In this document: piece by piece, positions 33,755 through 42,790 of the stretch
Numbering within the stretch: the stretch's first letter is position 1
Layout of the letters: each line of letters starts with the position of its first letter
From: an uncultured Chthonomonas sp.
GTDB lineage: Bacteria; Armatimonadota; Chthonomonadetes; Chthonomonadales; CAJBBX01
Direction of reading: 5' to 3'
DNA: 64,000 nt
NCBI GenBank assembly: GCA_903951425.1
Contig: CAJBBX010000174.1
Coordinates: 24,642 to 88,641 of the forward strand
Notes under the pieces: model-generated
Told to the model about the DNA's origin: nothing
What the model saw: the letters and a program-made list of their open reading frames with translations, nothing else
Databases searched by the model: none
Position numbers and translations under genes: made by a program

Positions 33755-36700
33755 GCGGCGCTCCTTCGTCGGGTGATGAACCTGCCCAGGTCGTCGAACA
33801 GCGTGTAGACGATGGGCACCACGTAGAGCGTCAGCATCGTGGAGGTGAGCAGCCCGCCGATGACCGCGGTGGCCATGGGCGCCTGCGTCTCCGAGCCCTC
33901 GCCCAGGCCGATGGCGATGGGCAGCATTCCCAAGATCGCCGCGCACGAGGTCATCAGGATCGGCCGGAGCCGCGTCGGCCCGGCGGTCAATACGGCCTCG
34001 TCGCGCTCCATCCCGCGCCTCCGCAGCGCGTTGGTGTAGTCGACCAGCAGGATGCCGTTCTTCACCACGATGCCCACCAGCATCAGCAGGCCCACGAAGG
34101 CCGTCAGCCCGAAGGCCCTCCCGGTGAGGAAGAGAGCGAGGGCCACGCCGATGGCAGACAGCGGCACCGACGTCAGCACCACGAGCGGGTAGATGAAGGA
34201 CTCAAACTGCGACGCCAGCAGCATGTAGATGAGCGCGATGGCCAGGAAGACGGCGAGGCCCATGCCTGCGAACTCCTCGCCGCGCCGCTTCTGGCTGGTA
34301 CCCCAGTCCCAGTAGTAGCCCGGCGGCAAGTCCAGCCCTGCCAGCGCCTTCTCCACATCGGCTTGCACCTCGCTCTGCGGTCGCCCCTGGGGCTGGCCCT
34401 GCACGGAGATGTAGCGGCGGCGGTCCTGCCGGGTTACCTGGCTCGGTCCCACGTCCTCGACCGGAGTGGCCACCTGGCTCAAAAGCACGTCTCGCGAGAC
34501 GCCGCTTTCGCCGATGATACTCCGAATGGGGATCGATCCCATGGTGTCGATGGTCTTCCGCTCGGACTCGGGAAGCTGCACGATGATGGGGTACTGGAAG
34601 CCGCCCTGCTGGTAGTAGCTGGCGATGGTGCCGTTGGTGGCCGTGCTGATGGCGCCTGCCACGTCGGAGAAGGAGACGCCCATCTGCAGCGCCTTGCGGC
34701 GGTCCACGCGCCACTGAATCTCCGGCATGGCATCCTGCCAGCTCACGTCCACGTTCTCGAGGCCGGGCACCGACCGCACCCGCTGCATCACCTCCTTGGA
34801 GAGGCGCGCCAGCGTCGGCAGGTCATCGCCGAAGATGTCGATGGAGACGTTCTGCCCGCCGCCGGTCATGATCTGGGTCACCACGTCTACCTGGTTCGGC
34901 ATGGCGCGGACGGCAGGTAGCGCGCCAAGCGCCTTCCGCATGTCGGCCATGATCTCCAGCGTGCTCTTCTTGCGTTCGCGCTTGCAGCGGACCGTGAGCG
35001 AGCCCTGGTAGGGCGTCAGCGAGGTCGTGGTGCCGCGTGTGCTCAGCGTGGTGCCCGAGGCGCTGAAGACGGTCTCCACGTCGGGGTGCTTCCGGGCGAT
35101 GGCGTCGGCCTGCTGCACCATGCGGTCGGTCACCGAGAGCGCCGTGCCGACGGGCAGCTTGAGCGTCACCGTGAAGTCGCCGCTGTCCGAAGGCGGCATC
35201 ATCTCCGATCCGATCATCGGGGCCAGCAGCAGGCTCGCAGCTGAGGCCGCTGCAGCCGCCGTCAGCACGAGCCAGCGCCGGTGCAGCGTCCAGGTCAGTC
35301 CGCGGCGGTAGGCGCTGTCCAGGGCGTCGAGCCACCCGCCGAAGAGGCTAAAGAGCCGAGCCGTGATGCCGTCGCCCTTGTGCGCCTCGCGGTGTGCGTC
35401 GCCCTGGATAAGCCGCGACGCCAGCATGGGCACCACGGTGACGGCGTCCAGCAGCGATACGCCGATGGAGAAGATGACCACCAGCGCGAACTGCGTGAAC
35501 ATCTGCCCGGCCTGACCCTTGATGAGCAGCAGCGGCAGGAAGACGACCATGACCGTCATGGTGCTGGCCACCACCGCTGACATGATCTCGTCGGCGCCGC
35601 TGACGGCCGCCTCGCGGGCGTCCTTCTTGTCGCGCTCGATGTGCCGGAAGATGTTCTCCAGCACCACCACGGCGTCATCCACGATGAGGCCTGTGGCCAG
35701 CGCCAATCCTCCCAGCGACATGGTGTTCAGCGAGAAACCGCACATGTAGAGCAGGGCGAAGGTGGAGACGATGGAGGTGGGGATCGACAGCGCCACCACC
35801 AGCGTGCTGCGGATGTTGCGCAGGAAGAAGAGCAGGATCAGAACCGCCAGCAGGCCTCCGATGGCAGCGCTCGTCTGCACGTCGGTGATGGAGTTAGAGA
35901 TGAACTTGGCCTGGTCGTAGGCCACGTCGAACTTGAGGTTCGGGTAGAGCTTCACCGCCTGGGCGATCTTCTCCCGCACCGACGCTGCGGTGGTGACCGT
36001 GTTGGCTCCGCTCTGCTTACTGATCACCATGCCCACGGCGGGCTCGCCGTTGAGCCGTGTGTTGAGCCTGACCTCCTGGGCGGCGTCGGTCACCGTCGCG
36101 ACCTCGGAGAGGGCGATCAGGCGGCCGTTGGACGTCCCCACGGGGATGGCGCCGATCTCCTCCGGGCTCTGTAGCCAGCCGAGGCTTCGGATGGTGTACT
36201 CGGTGTTCCCCTGCTTGGCGATGCCCGCCGGCAGGTTCAGGTTCTCCTGCGCGATCCTTCGGCTCACGTCGGTCAGGGAGAGCCGGTGCGCGCGGAGCCG
36301 CTCGGGGTCCACATTGACGATGATCGACCGCGCCAGCCCTCCGGTGATGGAGGCAGAGGCCACTCCATCTGCCGACTCGATGATGGGCGAGACCTGGTTG
36401 TCCAGCAACTGGCGGAGCTTGACCGGATCCTTCTCGCCTCGCACGCCGAAGACCAGGATGGGGAACTGGGTTGGGTCGAACTTGTAGACCAGCGGCGTCT
36501 GCAGCGTGGGGTCTGTGGGGAACCTCTGGGCCGCTCGTTGCACCAGCTGCAGCGTATCGACGGCCGCCTGGCCGATGTCCGTGCCCCACTGGAACTGGAT
36601 GCGAACCATGCTGGAGCCTTCGGACGTGCTCGACTGCACCTGGTAGAGGCCCGGCGCTGCCGACACGGCCTGCTCCATGGGCCGCGTGATCTGCGTCTCA

Positions 36701-36876
36701 AGCTCTTCCGGGCCCACGTTGGGCCACCGGGTGACCACGGCGATGGTGGGCAGCGTCACCTTCGGCAAGAGGTCTACGGGCAGGCGCGTGGCGCAGATGG
36801 CCCCCAGGAGGACCAGCGACGCGATCCGCATGGTGACGGCTACGGGCCGCTGGACCGATGCACGGGCGATGCTCAT
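33751..36876 (-). CDS. RND-family efflux transporter, inner-membrane pump
   Basis: A 1,041-residue AcrB/HAE1-type RND transporter of normal length, with the family's twelve-helix, two-loop layout. Visible blocks: ARASVQRPVAVTMRIASLVLL for the first helix, VVTRWPNVGPEELETQITRPME at the start of the first porter loop, SVREKIAQAVKLYPN, and LATGLIVDDAVVVLENIFRHIE with the paired Asp residues of the proton relay in helix 4. PAGIAKQGNTEYTIRSLG follows the usual porter pattern. It uses proton flow to drive substrate from periplasm or membrane into the TolC-like channel. It overlaps the adaptor gene and the TolC gene by 4 bp (ATGA) on each side. The substrate range is unknown. Confidence 0.95.
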   Translation of the reverse strand: MSIARASVQRPVAVTMRIASLVLLGAICATRLPVDLLPKVTLPTIAVVTRWPNVGPEELETQITRPMEQAVSAAPGLYQVQSSTSEGSSMVRIQFQWGTDIGQAAVDTLQLVQRAAQRFPTDPTLQTPLVYKFDPTQFPILVFGVRGEKDPVKLRQLLDNQVSPIIESADGVASASITGGLARSIIVNVDPERLRAHRLSLTDVSRRIAQENLNLPAGIAKQGNTEYTIRSLGWLQSPEEIGAIPVGTSNGRLIALSEVATVTDAAQEVRLNTRLNGEPAVGMVISKQSGANTVTTAASVREKIAQAVKLYPNLKFDVAYDQAKFISNSITDVQTSAAIGGLLAVLILLFFLRNIRSTLVVALSIPTSIVSTFALLYMCGFSLNTMSLGGLALATGLIVDDAVVVLENIFRHIERDKKDAREAAVSGADEIMSAVVASTMTVMVVFLPLLLIKGQAGQMFTQFALVVIFSIGVSLLDAVTVVPMLASRLIQGDAHREAHKGDGITARLFSLFGGWLDALDSAYRRGLTWTLHRRWLVLTAAAAASAASLLLAPMIGSEMMPPSDSGDFTVTLKLPVGTALSVTDRMVQQADAIARKHPDVETVFSASGTTLSTRGTTTSLTPYQGSLTVRCKRERKKSTLEIMADMRKALGALPAVRAMPNQVDVVTQIMTGGGQNVSIDIFGDDLPTLARLSKEVMQRVRSVPGLENVDVSWQDAMPEIQWRVDRRKALQMGVSFSDVAGAISTATNGTIASYYQQGGFQYPIIVQLPESERKTIDTMGSIPIRSIIGESGVSRDVLLSQVATPVEDVGPSQVTRQDRRRYISVQGQPQGRPQSEVQADVEKALAGLDLPPGYYWDWGTSQKRRGEEFAGMGLAVFLAIALIYMLLASQFESFIYPLVVLTSVPLSAIGVALALFLTGRAFGLTAFVGLLMLVGIVVKNGILLVDYTNALRRRGMERDEAVLTAGPTRLRPILMTSCAAILGMLPIAIGLGEGSETQAPMATAVIGGLLTSTMLTLYVVPIVYTLFDDLGRFITRRRSAA

Positions 36877-38471
36877 CGAGCGCCGCCCTTGGCCGGCCGC
36901 TTGCCGCCCAGTCGTACCGTCTGTCCATCCTTAATGGGTCCGCCGGCCATGGTGACAACCTTGTCGCCAGCGGCCACGTCGCCTTTCACCTCGATGCCCG
37001 CCGCGTCGGCCGCGCCGGTCTGCACGGGGACCATCCGCACATGCATCTCCTGGCCGACCACGGCCAGCGCCGGGCCGGCCTTGGTGCGCTGGAGGGCCTC
37101 TCGCGGCGCCACGATCACCTGCGTAAGCCGCTGGGTGACCAGTTTAACCTTCGCGAACATCCCCGCCTGCAGCGCCCCGTCGGCGTTGTCCAGCGCCACT
37201 CGCACCGTGACCTGCCGGCTGGCGATGTCGCTGGCGGCGTTCACCTGCGTTACCTGGCCCTTGAAATCGCGCCCCGGCCAGGCGTCCACGGTCACCGCGC
37301 CGGGCTGGCCGGGCCGGATGCGCACGGCGGCCTCCTCGGGCACGGCGGCTGTGGCCCAGACGGTCTTCACCGCCTGTATCTCTAGGATCGGCGCGCCCAC
37401 CGTCGCCATGGAGCCGGGGTCCATCAGCTTGGCGGTGATCCTGCCGCTGACAGGCGCCACGAGCACGGAGTTGGCCAGCATGGCGCGCGCGTTGCGCAGG
37501 CCCGCTTCGTCGGCTGCAAGGGCGGCTCGGGCCGCCTCCACGCTCCGGCGGTAGGCCGTGGGAAGCGCCTTGTTGGCCCGTGCGGTATCGAGCATCGCTG
37601 TGGCCTGCTGCAACTTGGCGTCTGAGGCGGCGATGTCGGCCTGCCCCTTGCCGGCGACGATCTCGGCGTTCTGCTTGGCCGACTCCGCAATGGCGTGTGC
37701 CGAGCGCAGTTGGGCTCGGGCGACGTTGAGCTGGCCCGTGGCGACCTCCACCGCGCCGGACTGCACATCCTGCGTGGTCCGGGCATCGTCCACGTCCTGC
37801 GCCGCGATGAAGCCCTGCTTGAAGAGGTCTGCCACGCGGCTGTGGCGCGTCCTGGCGTTGGCCAGGTTCGCCTGGGCGCTGCGGACACCGGCTTCGGCCC
37901 CGCCGAGTGCGGCAGTGGCGTTGTCGATCTTGGCCTGGGCGTCGCTCAGGGAGGCCTGCGCGGCGGCGGTCTGGGCCTGCACGGTCTTCCGCACCTGCTC
38001 GTTGTCCGCCCGGGCGCTCGCCACAGCCGCCTCCTGCTGGCGAACCGAGCTGCCGGCGGAGACGTCGGCGGGGTTCTGCCCGAGTTCCGCTTGGGCGAGC
38101 TTGGCCCGGCTCTCGGCCACCTGGGCAAGCTGGCTGCGGACCTGAGCCTCCAGTTCGGGGGCGTCCAGCCGGACCAGCACCTGGCCGGCGGCTACGTGGT
38201 CGCCCTCCTCCACCGTCAGCATGGCGATGCGGCCGCTGACCTTGGCCGCCAGCTTCACATGCGTCGGCGCCTCGATGGTGCCCACGCCCTCGAAGCTCTT
38301 CACGATATCGCGCCGTTCCACCTTGCCTACGGCGACGCTGGGGGCGCTGGATGAGCGCGCCTTCCGCTGCTCTGCCTGGGCGGTCGCCTCGGCGCCCTTC
38401 GCTCGGACACGCCACGCCACGGCTCCTCCGACCAGAACAAGCAGGGCAGCGAGGATTGCGAAAGCTCTCAT
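36873..38471 (-). CDS. Membrane-fusion (periplasmic adaptor) protein of the RND pump
   Basis: A 532-residue periplasmic adaptor. An N-terminal membrane anchor (AFAILAALLVLVGGAVAW) is followed by the first half of the lipoyl domain (VKLAAKVSGRIAMLTVEEGDHV). An unusually long alpha-helical hairpin of about 200 residues comes next, rich in Ala, Gln and Glu. The second lipoyl half (LVAPVSGRITAKLMDPGSM), a beta-barrel (VTVDAWPGRDFKGQVTQVN) and the membrane-proximal domain complete it. Adaptors are usually 350-420 residues, so the extra length lies in the hairpin and suggests a longer reach to the outer-membrane channel. First gene of the four-gene operon; GGAG lies 12 bases before ATG 38471. It is divergent from the DUF6259 gene. 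Confidence 0.9.
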   Translation of the reverse strand: MRAFAILAALLVLVGGAVAWRVRAKGAEATAQAEQRKARSSSAPSVAVGKVERRDIVKSFEGVGTIEAPTHVKLAAKVSGRIAMLTVEEGDHVAAGQVLVRLDAPELEAQVRSQLAQVAESRAKLAQAELGQNPADVSAGSSVRQQEAAVASARADNEQVRKTVQAQTAAAQASLSDAQAKIDNATAALGGAEAGVRSAQANLANARTRHSRVADLFKQGFIAAQDVDDARTTQDVQSGAVEVATGQLNVARAQLRSAHAIAESAKQNAEIVAGKGQADIAASDAKLQQATAMLDTARANKALPTAYRRSVEAARAALAADEAGLRNARAMLANSVLVAPVSGRITAKLMDPGSMATVGAPILEIQAVKTVWATAAVPEEAAVRIRPGQPGAVTVDAWPGRDFKGQVTQVNAASDIASRQVTVRVALDNADGALQAGMFAKVKLVTQRLTQVIVAPREALQRTKAGPALAVVGQEMHVRMVPVQTGAADAAGIEVKGDVAAGDKVVTMAGGPIKDGQTVRLGGKRPAKGGAR

Positions 38472-38628
38472 GGGTGCGCGACTCCGTTCCTGAGCGTGTT
38501 TGCTCCAACAGGTTATAGACCGCTACGGGCCATTACCGGCAACCGAAGCGCAATACGGCTTGACCGGCGCCGCCGCGACCGCTAGAATGCAGTGGCTCGC
38601 GGTGATGCGGCCGAAAGGGGCGAAGGCC

Positions 38629-41600
38629 ATGGTTTCGGGGTTGTGGGGATTGGCGGCTGCAGCGTTGTTGGGCCTGGCGGTGGCGGCGACGGCGCAGCCG
38701 ACCGGCCATATCGTGCGGATCCAGAGCCGTCCGGAGCACGGCATCGTCATGCTGCCCGCGCCGCCGTCGGTGGAGCGGGCGCTGTCCGGGCGCGAGGTCT
38801 GGCTCACGGCGCCGAACTCCGGCAAGCGCATGGCTGCCCAGTACGTGTCGCCCATGTCGCCGGGACGCCCGGGGTCCATCGTCTGCCGGGTTGATGAGGG
38901 CGCGGCCGGCGACCTGCGGCTGGCGATGGGCGGCGCCGTCACGCCGGTTGGCGGCCTGCCGGACCTCGTCCAGACGGCGCAGGCGGTCATCGGCCTGGGC
39001 GGCGCCTACCCGGCCCCCGGGAGCATCGGATTGCCGGGCATGGGCGAGGCGCTGGAGAAGTTCACCTGGAATGATCGCGTCTACACGACGGCCCTGGGCG
39101 GCTGGAACCTGCGCTTCGATCCCAAGCCGCTGGCCCAGGTCGTCTCGACTGGCCCGGTCTGCACGGTGGTCCGCGTCTCGGCGCGCTACTGCCGCGAGGA
39201 TGGGACGCCTGCGCCCGGCGGCGCCCGAGCGGTGTACGACTGGTACTACTTCCGCGACCGTCCGCTCTGCTGGGTGAATGCCGAGGTGCGGCAGGACGGC
39301 AACCAGCGGTGGGACGAGCTCCACTTCCTGGAGTTTAACTTTGCGGACAGGCGGTTCACCGATTGGTCCGGCGGCAACCCGCGCCAGTCGGGGGCCATCA
39401 CCGGCTCCGCGAAGGGGTTCACGATGACTGGCTGGGGCGCTGTGCGGGCGGGCAAGTCCGGCGTGGCCCTCATCGGCCCCGACGTGCGCGTCTATGACGG
39501 CGCCGGCGGCTACGGTAGCTACCTTCATGCGAACTGGCAAAGCCTCACAGGCCCGGTCGAGCGCTTCTCCTGCTGGCTCTGGCTCGGCGGGGCCGACGAT
39601 CCCTTCGCCGAGGCCGAGGAATGGGCAGGGCGTCTGGGCCGGAGCGCCTCCGCTTACCTGACGCTCGCATCGACGCGCGCCGCAGTGGGCAAGGCCCAGG
39701 CCTCGGCCGACCGCCTGCGCGGCGCGGCGCGAGCCTCAGCCCAATGGCGTGCCGCCGCCGCCGCCCGTCTCGAGCAGTCCGGCAGATGGCAAGAGGCCAC
39801 CCGCGTCGCCGCGGGGACGCAACTGCCGGCCGGCTGGACCGCGGCCGACGCGGGCGCCATGCGGCTCGCCGTGGCGCGGACGGCCGGTGGTTTGGAACTG
39901 GCCTCGCTTGATGACATGGAGCGCTCCCGCGCCCTTCTGGCGCCCGAGGCGCCGCCTCTCTTCTCCATCGCCCTCCGCAAGCCCGGCTCCGACGCCGATG
40001 TGGTGGTAACTTCGGAAGCCGGCTGGCGGAAGGCCTCGTGCGTGGCGAAGAAGGGCGTGCTCACCCTCGCCTGGTCGGGCCACACCGATCCGGCGCTCAA
40101 GGGCGTCAGCGCCATGGCGACCGCCGCCCCCGTGCCAGGGCAGGCAGGTTTCGACTGGCGCCTGACCGTGGCGACCACGGGCACCCCCTGGGCCGTGCGT
40201 CAGGTGGCCTTCCCGCAGGTCCGCGTGGCCCGTCCGGGAACTGATCCACGTGCGCTATTTCCCACCGGGCCGGGAGTGGAGCTCAAGGATGCCTGGGAGC
40301 ACGCCCAGGTGCGCCGCTCCATGTACCCCAACGGCTGGTGCTCCATGCAGCTGCTGGCGGCCTACGGCTCCGGCCCCGGCGGCTCGGGCCTCTACTTCGC
40401 CATGCACGATCCCGGCGCCTCCACCAAGGAGATCGTCTTGGACGCACTGCCCCAGAAGGGCGTGCTGTTGACCTACGATCACCCGGCGCCGAACCCCACG
40501 ACGGCGGGGAACGGCTACCGCCTGCCCGGAGTGGCCGCCTGGCGGCTGCTTCGCGGCGACTGGTTCGACGCCTCGCGGATCTATCGCCGATGGGTCAGCG
40601 GACACGCACCCTGGTGGCCCAAGCTGGGCCGCGATGGACGCGACGACACGCCGCTCTGGCTCCGTGAGCTGCCCGGCTGGGCGCTAGCCAGCGGCTCTGC
40701 GTCTGACGTCGTGCCCGGCGTCACCCGTATGCGCGAGGAACTCGGTGTCGATATCGGTTTCCACTGGTACAGCTGGCACGTGATCCCGTTCGACAACGAT
40801 TACCCGCACTACTTCCCCACGCGGCCCGGCATGGCCGAGGGCGTTGCCCAGCTCACCAAGGTGGGCGTCCATACTATGCCCTACATCAACGGCCGTCTCT
40901 GGGACACCCGCGACCGGGGCGCCGAGGACTTCGAGTTCACCAAGCGGGCCCTGCCCTCGGTGACCAAGGACGAGACGGGCAAGCCGATCACGGAGACCTA
41001 CGGGAGCAAAGAGGCTGACGGCTCGCCCGTGGTCCTGGGCGTCATGTGCCCCACCGCGCCGCTCTGGCGGGAGACGGTGCGCGACATCGTCCTGCGACTG
41101 GTTCGCGAGGTGGGCGTCCACGGCGTCTACATCGACCAGATTGCCGCCGCGTCGCCCGCGCTCTGCATGGACCCGACCCACGGCCACGCCCTGGGCGGTG
41201 GCGACTGGTGGTGTGCCAAGGGCTACTGGCCGCTCCTGACCAAGCTGCAGGCCGAGCTGCCCGCGGACAAGATGATTACCACCGAGTGCAACGCCGAGCC
41301 CTACGTGAAGTGGATGGACGGCTACCTAACCTGGCACTGGCAGTTCCCGGACATGGTCCCGGTCTTCCCGGCGGTCTACGCAGGAGCCGTGCAGCTCTTC
41401 AGCCGCGCCTATAACGCCGGCGCGGGCACCCGCCTCGATGCCCTCTGCGCCAAGATGGCCCAGCAGCTGGTCTACGGCGAGCAGATTGGCTGGCTCGATC
41501 CCGCGGTGGCGCAGGAGGCGGTGGCCGGTCCCTTCCTGCGCGAGACGATCAGGCTGCGGAGCCGGTTCGCGCGCCACTTCTACGCCGGACGCATGGCCCG

Positions 41601-41934
41601 CCCGGTAATGCTGGTGGGTGATGTGCCCGCCATCCGCTCCGACTGGGCCTGGTACGGCGAGACCTGGATCACCACACCTGCCGTGCAGACCGGCTCGTGG
41701 CTACTACCGGGCGAGCGCAAGTTGCTCATCCTCTTCGCCAACAGCAGTGCAAAGCCCGTGGCGGCACAGGCGGCGCTGGACCTGAAGGGCTGTGGCATCC
41801 CTGCGTCCGGCGCAAAGCTCAGCCGGGTGGTCGGAGCCGATGGCGACCCGACGCCGGCGGCGTTGCCGGCGTCGGGTCGGTTGCCACTCGAGCTACCCGG
41901 TCGCTCGGTTGAGGCCTGGGTGGTCAGCTGGTAG
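38629..41934 (+). CDS. Exported DUF6259-type glycosidase-like protein
   Basis: An exported protein of 1,101 residues. ATG 38629, with GGGG eight bases upstream, gives a signal peptide (GLWGLAAAALLGLAVAATAQ). The N-terminal 550 residues are beta-rich. From about residue 670 there is a TIM-barrel of the DUF6259 type: VTRMREELGVDIGFHWYSWHVIPFD, HTMPYINGRLWDT, GVHGVYIDQIAAASPALCMDP, MITTECNAEPYVKW. A beta-sandwich tail closes it. The Asp in GVYIDQ and the Glu in TTECNAEP sit at strand ends where clan GH-D-like alpha-glycosidases keep catalytic carboxylates, so hydrolysis is plausible. I know of no defined activity for the family. It is followed 81 bp later by the ThuA and PfkB genes. Confidence 0.7.
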   Translation: MVSGLWGLAAAALLGLAVAATAQPTGHIVRIQSRPEHGIVMLPAPPSVERALSGREVWLTAPNSGKRMAAQYVSPMSPGRPGSIVCRVDEGAAGDLRLAMGGAVTPVGGLPDLVQTAQAVIGLGGAYPAPGSIGLPGMGEALEKFTWNDRVYTTALGGWNLRFDPKPLAQVVSTGPVCTVVRVSARYCREDGTPAPGGARAVYDWYYFRDRPLCWVNAEVRQDGNQRWDELHFLEFNFADRRFTDWSGGNPRQSGAITGSAKGFTMTGWGAVRAGKSGVALIGPDVRVYDGAGGYGSYLHANWQSLTGPVERFSCWLWLGGADDPFAEAEEWAGRLGRSASAYLTLASTRAAVGKAQASADRLRGAARASAQWRAAAAARLEQSGRWQEATRVAAGTQLPAGWTAADAGAMRLAVARTAGGLELASLDDMERSRALLAPEAPPLFSIALRKPGSDADVVVTSEAGWRKASCVAKKGVLTLAWSGHTDPALKGVSAMATAAPVPGQAGFDWRLTVATTGTPWAVRQVAFPQVRVARPGTDPRALFPTGPGVELKDAWEHAQVRRSMYPNGWCSMQLLAAYGSGPGGSGLYFAMHDPGASTKEIVLDALPQKGVLLTYDHPAPNPTTAGNGYRLPGVAAWRLLRGDWFDASRIYRRWVSGHAPWWPKLGRDGRDDTPLWLRELPGWALASGSASDVVPGVTRMREELGVDIGFHWYSWHVIPFDNDYPHYFPTRPGMAEGVAQLTKVGVHTMPYINGRLWDTRDRGAEDFEFTKRALPSVTKDETGKPITETYGSKEADGSPVVLGVMCPTAPLWRETVRDIVLRLVREVGVHGVYIDQIAAASPALCMDPTHGHALGGGDWWCAKGYWPLLTKLQAELPADKMITTECNAEPYVKWMDGYLTWHWQFPDMVPVFPAVYAGAVQLFSRAYNAGAGTRLDALCAKMAQQLVYGEQIGWLDPAVAQEAVAGPFLRETIRLRSRFARHFYAGRMARPVMLVGDVPAIRSDWAWYGETWITTPAVQTGSWLLPGERKLLILFANSSAKPVAAQAALDLKGCGIPASGAKLSRVVGADGDPTPAALPASGRLPLELPGRSVEAWVVSW

Positions 41935-42015
41935 CAGGTATTCGCGACCAGACTGCCGAAATGCTCTCGTGCTCAGGGGCCGTTTCCATCGGCCCGTCGA
42001 AAGGAGTCAGACTTC

Positions 42016-42774
42016 GTGGATAGCACCAACAAGCCCATTCGCGTCCTTATCTGGGATGAGAACCCGCCGCACGCCCCCAAGGCCCTCTACCCCAAGAGCC
42101 TGAACGGCGCCCTGGCCGACGGCATCGGCGCCCTGGCCGGAGCCGATATGCAGATCACCTGCGCCAACTTGGACGACCCCGAGCAGGGCTGCAGTCAGGC
42201 CGCGCTGGACAACGCCGACGTCCTGCTCTGGTGGGGCCACGCACGGCACGGCGAGGTCACAGAGGATACCGCCCGCCGCGTCATGGAGCGAGTACACAAG
42301 GGCGGCATGGGCTTCATCGCCCTCCACAGCGCCCACTACGCCAAGACCTTCCAGTGGGTCATGGCCTGCCCCGGCCACCTCAAGGGCGGTTGGCGCGAGA
42401 TGAACCCCATGGAGCCCGAGCAGATCCGCGTCTGCGCCCCGTGGCATCCCATCGCCGAGGGCGTCGAGGACTTCACGCTGGATGGCGAGGAGATGTACGG
42501 CTCTCCGTTTGACGTGCCCCCGGCCTTGACCCTGGTCCTGCAGTCGCACTTCCCGTACGACGGCAAGACCTTCCCCAGCGGCATCGCCTGGACCGTGGGC
42601 GACGGCAAGGACCCCGAGTTCACCTCCGGGCCCGGCCAGGGCGTGGGCGAGGGCTTCGGCGCCGGGCGCGTCTTCTACTTCCGCCCCGGACACGAGACCT
42701 GCCCGACCTACCACAACCCCATCATCCACAAGATCCTGGCCAACGCCGTGCGCTGGTGCGCCAAGCGATCCTAG
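42016..42774 (+). CDS. ThuA-domain protein (trehalose-utilisation family)
   Basis: A 252-residue cytosolic ThuA-domain protein with a class-I-glutamine-amidotransferase-like fold. It starts at GTG 42016 with AAAGGAG about nine bases upstream. Visible blocks: VLIWDENPPHAPKALYP near the start, NADVLLWWGHARHGEVT, GMGFIALHSAHYAKTF, the EEMYGSPFDVPP turn and GAGRVFYFRPGHETCPTYHNP close to the end. The His-rich blocks are conserved in the family and may bind a metal or sugar. The nucleophile Cys of true amidotransferases is replaced by His in ALHSAH, as usual for ThuA. ThuA proteins are associated with disaccharide catabolism, with unclear reactions. It is 16 bp from the PfkB kinase gene. Confidence 0.85.
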   Translation: MDSTNKPIRVLIWDENPPHAPKALYPKSLNGALADGIGALAGADMQITCANLDDPEQGCSQAALDNADVLLWWGHARHGEVTEDTARRVMERVHKGGMGFIALHSAHYAKTFQWVMACPGHLKGGWREMNPMEPEQIRVCAPWHPIAEGVEDFTLDGEEMYGSPFDVPPALTLVLQSHFPYDGKTFPSGIAWTVGDGKDPEFTSGPGQGVGEGFGAGRVFYFRPGHETCPTYHNPIIHKILANAVRWCAKRS

Positions 42775-42790
42775 CGAGGGACGCCGAACG

